Assembly: GCF_943733665.1 (NCBI RefSeq)
Contig: NZ_OX030782.1
Span: 888,001 to 952,000 of the forward strand
Origin: Aquimarina sp. Aq107
GTDB lineage: Bacteria > Bacteroidota > Bacteroidia > Flavobacteriales > Flavobacteriaceae
Direction of reading: 5' to 3'
Length of the DNA: 64,000 bases
The notes below the pieces were generated by a model. It worked only from the letters and a program-made list of their open reading frames with translations. It did no database searches and had not been told where the DNA came from. The position numbers were made by a program, and so were the translations under genes. Below are positions 61,803 to 64,000 of the stretch, one piece after another. The first letter of the stretch is position 1, and every line of letters begins with the position of its first letter.

Positions 61803-62285
61803 CGCATTATTTTTTTTCTAATATACAATTTAGACGTTATATAATGGTAATAAATAGAAAGGTATTTTATGTTTTCCTTAACAGTATTTAAGTGATTGGT
61901 TTTTTTGAAATAAATCTTTTTACAAAAAAAAGCGGATCCTAAGATCCGCTTGTTTACTACTCAATTACCCCATATCAAGTAGTTAGTTACAGTTATGAAA
62001 ACTAACTGGTGTAAAATTAATTTTAATCTTTGATTTACTATATAGGTATAAATACGTGTTTTTAAATAGAAGGAGTTGATATAGTTAAAAACTAATAGTA
62101 GTATCTTTGTATTATCTTATTATAAGGTGCTTTTTTTACATTAATGCCTTTAATAGTAGCTTAGTAATACTGTAAAAGAGTTTTTTTGGAAAAAACAGAA
62201 AAAATTACAAAACTATTATTGGTGGTTCGGTAAATAATTCGTTAATTTGCACCCTGTTTTGAAATAATACCAAAATTAAGAAGAG
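61803..62285. other. 483-bp intergenic region before rpmB
   Basis: No protein gene is seen. Contents: an orphan minus-strand terminator (61922-61951), an inverted repeat AGTTAGTT/AACTAACT (61981-61988 and 62000-62007), a TATCTTTG -7-like site at 62102-62109 and TTAATTTG close to rpmB at 62242-62249. A minus-strand small RNA is possible (see findings). Confidence 0.5.
61922..61951 (-). terminator. Orphan minus-strand terminator
   Basis: On the minus strand: stem AAGCGGATC / GATCCGCTT with a 4-nt loop, followed by a T-run. It lies upstream of paralogue 3, so it cannot end that gene, and no plus-strand gene ends nearby. Confidence 0.75.
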
Positions 62286-62525
62286 ATGTCAAGAGTTTGC
62301 GAGCTTACAGGTAAAAAAGCGATGGTGGGAAATAACGTTTCTCATGCGATGAATAAAACAAAACGTAAATTCAACGCGAATTTAATTAAAAAGCGTTTTT
62401 ATATTCCTGATGAAGATCGTTGGGTAACACTTAAGGTGTCTACTGCAGCGTTAAAAAATATAAATAAAAACGGTATTGCTGCTGTTTTAAAAGAAGCAAA
62501 AGCTAAAGGTTTCTTAACAAAATAA
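62286..62525 (+). CDS. rpmB: 50S ribosomal protein L28
   Basis: 79 residues. 'SRVCELTGKKAMVGNNVSHA' and 'NKTKRKFNANL' are the L28 signature, with 'KRFYIPDEDRW' typical of Bacteroidetes. The zinc-type Cys set is incomplete, with a single Cys. It is the first gene of rpmB-rpmG-DUF4295, with 24 bp to rpmG. Confidence 0.97.
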   Translation: MSRVCELTGKKAMVGNNVSHAMNKTKRKFNANLIKKRFYIPDEDRWVTLKVSTAALKNINKNGIAAVLKEAKAKGFLTK

Positions 62526-62549
62526 TTCAGCTTCTAAAAAGATACTATA

Positions 62550-62732
62550 ATGGCAAAGAAAGGTAATAGAGTTCAGGTAATCTTAGAATGTACAGAGCAT
62601 AAAGCTTCTGGTAAACCAGGTACATCAAGATATATTACAACGAAAAACAAAAAGAACACTCCTGATAGAATGGAAATAAAGAAATTTAATCCTATTCTTA
62701 AAAAAATGACTGTTCATAAAGAAATAAAATAA
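62550..62732 (+). CDS. rpmG: 50S ribosomal protein L33
   Basis: 60 residues: '[20 protein letters not shown]' and '[20 protein letters not shown]' are the L33 core. It lacks the four-Cys zinc motif (C- type). In operon with rpmB and the DUF4295 gene, and 4 bp before the latter. Confidence 0.97.
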   Translation: MAKKGNRVQVILECTEHKASGKPGTSRYITTKNKKNTPDRMEIKKFNPILKKMTVHKEIK

Positions 62733-62736
62733 GACA

Positions 62737-62889
62737 ATGGCAAAGAAATCAGTAGCATCGTTACAGACAGGATCAAAGAGATTGACCAAAGCTATTAAAA
62801 TGGTTAAATCTCCAAAAACGGGAGCATATACTTTTGTAGAGTCTATTATGCAGCCTGATGCAGTGAATGACTTTTTTAAGAAAAAGTAA
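62737..62889 (+). CDS. DUF4295 family small basic protein
   Basis: 50 residues: 'MAKKSVASLQTGSKRLTKAI', 'MVKSPKTGAYTFVE' and 'MQPDAVNDFFKKK'. This is the tiny protein that always follows rpmG in Bacteroidetes and may be a ribosome-associated factor, but its function is unknown. It starts 4 bp after rpmG. Confidence 0.9.
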   Translation: MAKKSVASLQTGSKRLTKAIKMVKSPKTGAYTFVESIMQPDAVNDFFKKK

Positions 62890-62914
62890 TTCGTAAGAAA
62901 ATATTTTAAAAAGA

Positions 62915-62950
62915 AGCCGTTTCAATTTAATTGGAATGGCTCTTTCTTTT
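62915..62950 (+). terminator. Terminator of the rpmB operon
   Basis: 11-bp stem (62915-62925 with 62931-62941) with two G-U pairs and a 5-nt loop, then a T-rich tail. Confidence 0.65.
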
Positions 62951-63012
62951 TATATTTATACGATTTTATGGATATATCCATATTTAACTTATTAGCATTC
63001 TGAATATAACAC

Positions 63013-63966
63013 ATGAGTTTGTTTAAAAAAATATTCTCTTCTGAGAAAAAAGAAACCCTGGATAAAGGGTTAGAGAAATCTAAAACCACCTTTTTTTCTA
63101 AATTAAGTAAGGCAGTTGCCGGTAAATCTAAGGTAGATGATGATGTATTAGATAACCTTGAAGAAGTTTTGGTTACTAGTGATGTGGGAGTGAAAACTAC
63201 CATAAAGGTTATAGAAAGAATAGAAAGCCGTGTAGCAAAGGATAAATATTTAGGTGCAGAAGAATTAAACCAAATTCTTAGAGAAGAGATTGCGGGCTTA
63301 CTTTCTGAAACTAATTCAGGAGAAGCTACAGATTTTGAGATTCCAGCAAATAAAAAACCATATGTTTTAATGGTGGTAGGAGTAAATGGTGTTGGAAAAA
63401 CTACTACTATTGGTAAATTGGCTTATCAGTTTAATAAAAAAGGTTTAAAAGTAGTTTTAGGTGCAGCTGATACGTTTAGAGCAGCCGCAATAGACCAGTT
63501 GCAAGTTTGGGCAGATCGAGTAGATGTTCCTATTGTAAAGCAAGATATGGGTAGTGATCCGGCTTCTGTTGCCTTTGATACGCTAGAATCTGGAGTAAAT
63601 CAAGATGCAGATGTGATTATTATAGATACAGCCGGTAGATTACATAACAAAGTAAACTTGATGAATGAATTAACCAAAGTAAAGCGAGTAATGCAGAAAG
63701 TAGTAGGAGATGCTCCTCATGATGTTTTATTAGTTTTAGATGGTTCTACTGGTCAAAATGCATTTGAACAAGCAAAACAATTTACAGCTGCTACAGAAGT
63801 AACTTCATTAGCTGTCACTAAATTGGATGGAACGGCAAAAGGAGGAGTTGTTATTGGAATTAGTGATCAATTTCAGATTCCTGTAAAATATATTGGTGTA
63901 GGAGAAGGGATTGAAGATCTTCAGGTATTTAATAAATACGAATTTGTAGACTCCTTTTTTAAGTAG
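63013..63966 (+). CDS. ftsY: Signal recognition particle receptor FtsY
   Basis: 317 residues, with only a short N-terminal region, so close to the minimal NG form. G motifs: 'GVNGVGKTTTIGKLA' (~121-135), 'GAADTFRAAAIDQL', 'IIDTAGRLHNK' and 'TKLDGTAKGG'. It docks the SRP-ribosome complex at the inner membrane for co-translational insertion. 'LDNLEEVLVTSDVG' is the N-domain signature. Complete: the stop is at 63964-63966. The gap to the DUF4295 terminator suggests its own promoter. Confidence 0.98.
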   Translation: MSLFKKIFSSEKKETLDKGLEKSKTTFFSKLSKAVAGKSKVDDDVLDNLEEVLVTSDVGVKTTIKVIERIESRVAKDKYLGAEELNQILREEIAGLLSETNSGEATDFEIPANKKPYVLMVVGVNGVGKTTTIGKLAYQFNKKGLKVVLGAADTFRAAAIDQLQVWADRVDVPIVKQDMGSDPASVAFDTLESGVNQDADVIIIDTAGRLHNKVNLMNELTKVKRVMQKVVGDAPHDVLLVLDGSTGQNAFEQAKQFTAATEVTSLAVTKLDGTAKGGVVIGISDQFQIPVKYIGVGEGIEDLQVFNKYEFVDSFFK

Positions 63967-64000
63967 TAAATACTGTTACCGAATAGTTAAAAAGGTGTTA

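Noticed and set aside
62102..62109. TATCTTTG as the main rpmB promoter
   Set aside because: A good -7 match, but ~175 bp upstream of rpmB, with a closer candidate (TTAATTTG, 62242). The AT-rich background makes single matches weak, so it is not listed as a promoter.
1..64000. tRNA, rRNA, transposase, integrase, prophage genes
   Set aside because: Looked for but not seen in the provided sequence. Absence is by reading only, without a covariance search.

Overview
The window looks like chromosomal DNA of a marine, polysaccharide-degrading member of the Flavobacteriaceae, with an Aquimarina-like flavour. The genus is inference. The evidence is AT-rich DNA, promoters of the Bacteroidetes type (TAnnTTTG), several type IX secretion (T9SS) C-terminal sorting domains, the order cinA - rpmB - rpmG - DUF4295 - ftsY, a long SecA, and agarase-like and cellulase-like enzymes.

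Region 1 (1-14.2 kb) is a one-directional run of secreted polysaccharide-active proteins, all ending in a T9SS sorting domain. They are a truncated cargo protein at the window edge, a right-handed beta-helix protein with a ricin-type lectin domain, a 1455-residue DUF5060 glycoside-hydrolase-like protein, a GH16 agarase-like enzyme and a GH9/CBM3-like cellulase. The second and third enzymes share a four-module C-terminal cassette (Ig-like, CBM6, DNRLRE/CBM96, sorting domain). No SusC/SusD pair is present, so this is not a classical PUL. A T9SS-tagged bacterial expansin follows at 17.9-18.8 kb, close to the GH9 enzyme.

Region 2 (14.3-25.3 kb) holds a MATE pump, an OmpA-type protein, a PAP2 phosphatase, PBP1A, the B12-related GTPase MeaB, a DUF2911 protein and a CrtI/RetSat-like oxidoreductase.

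Region 3 (25.5-36 kb) has two ECF sigma/anti-sigma modules. Interleaved with them is a paralogous family of small secreted proteins built from one or two copies of a roughly 64-residue unit that resembles the end of a T9SS sorting domain. It also carries an FMO/M23 pair and a PadR/membrane-protein pair.

Region 4 (36-49 kb) mixes housekeeping genes (secA, cobalamin adenosyltransferase, recR, a glycosyltransferase with an apparent CTG start, a 2-oxoacid dehydrogenase E2) with accessory genes (paired DUF7151 lipoproteins, an MBL-fold hydrolase, a glycine-zipper protein, a phosphoesterase, a secreted glutaredoxin-like protein). Two very small membrane proteins overlap the start of the adenosyltransferase gene.

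Region 5 (49-64 kb) contains a TroABCD-type metal ABC transporter whose two permeases both carry C-terminal winged-helix-like extensions. A divergent DtxR/MntR regulator sits next to it. Further on are an exonuclease, an FAH-family hydrolase (with a degenerate copy of its end 3 kb away), a TonB receptor/thioredoxin pair with a DtxR-like box upstream, an HPt protein, cinA, three tandem paralogues of unknown function, and the ribosomal-protein/ftsY cluster.

No tRNA, rRNA, CRISPR array, prophage or intact insertion sequence was seen.
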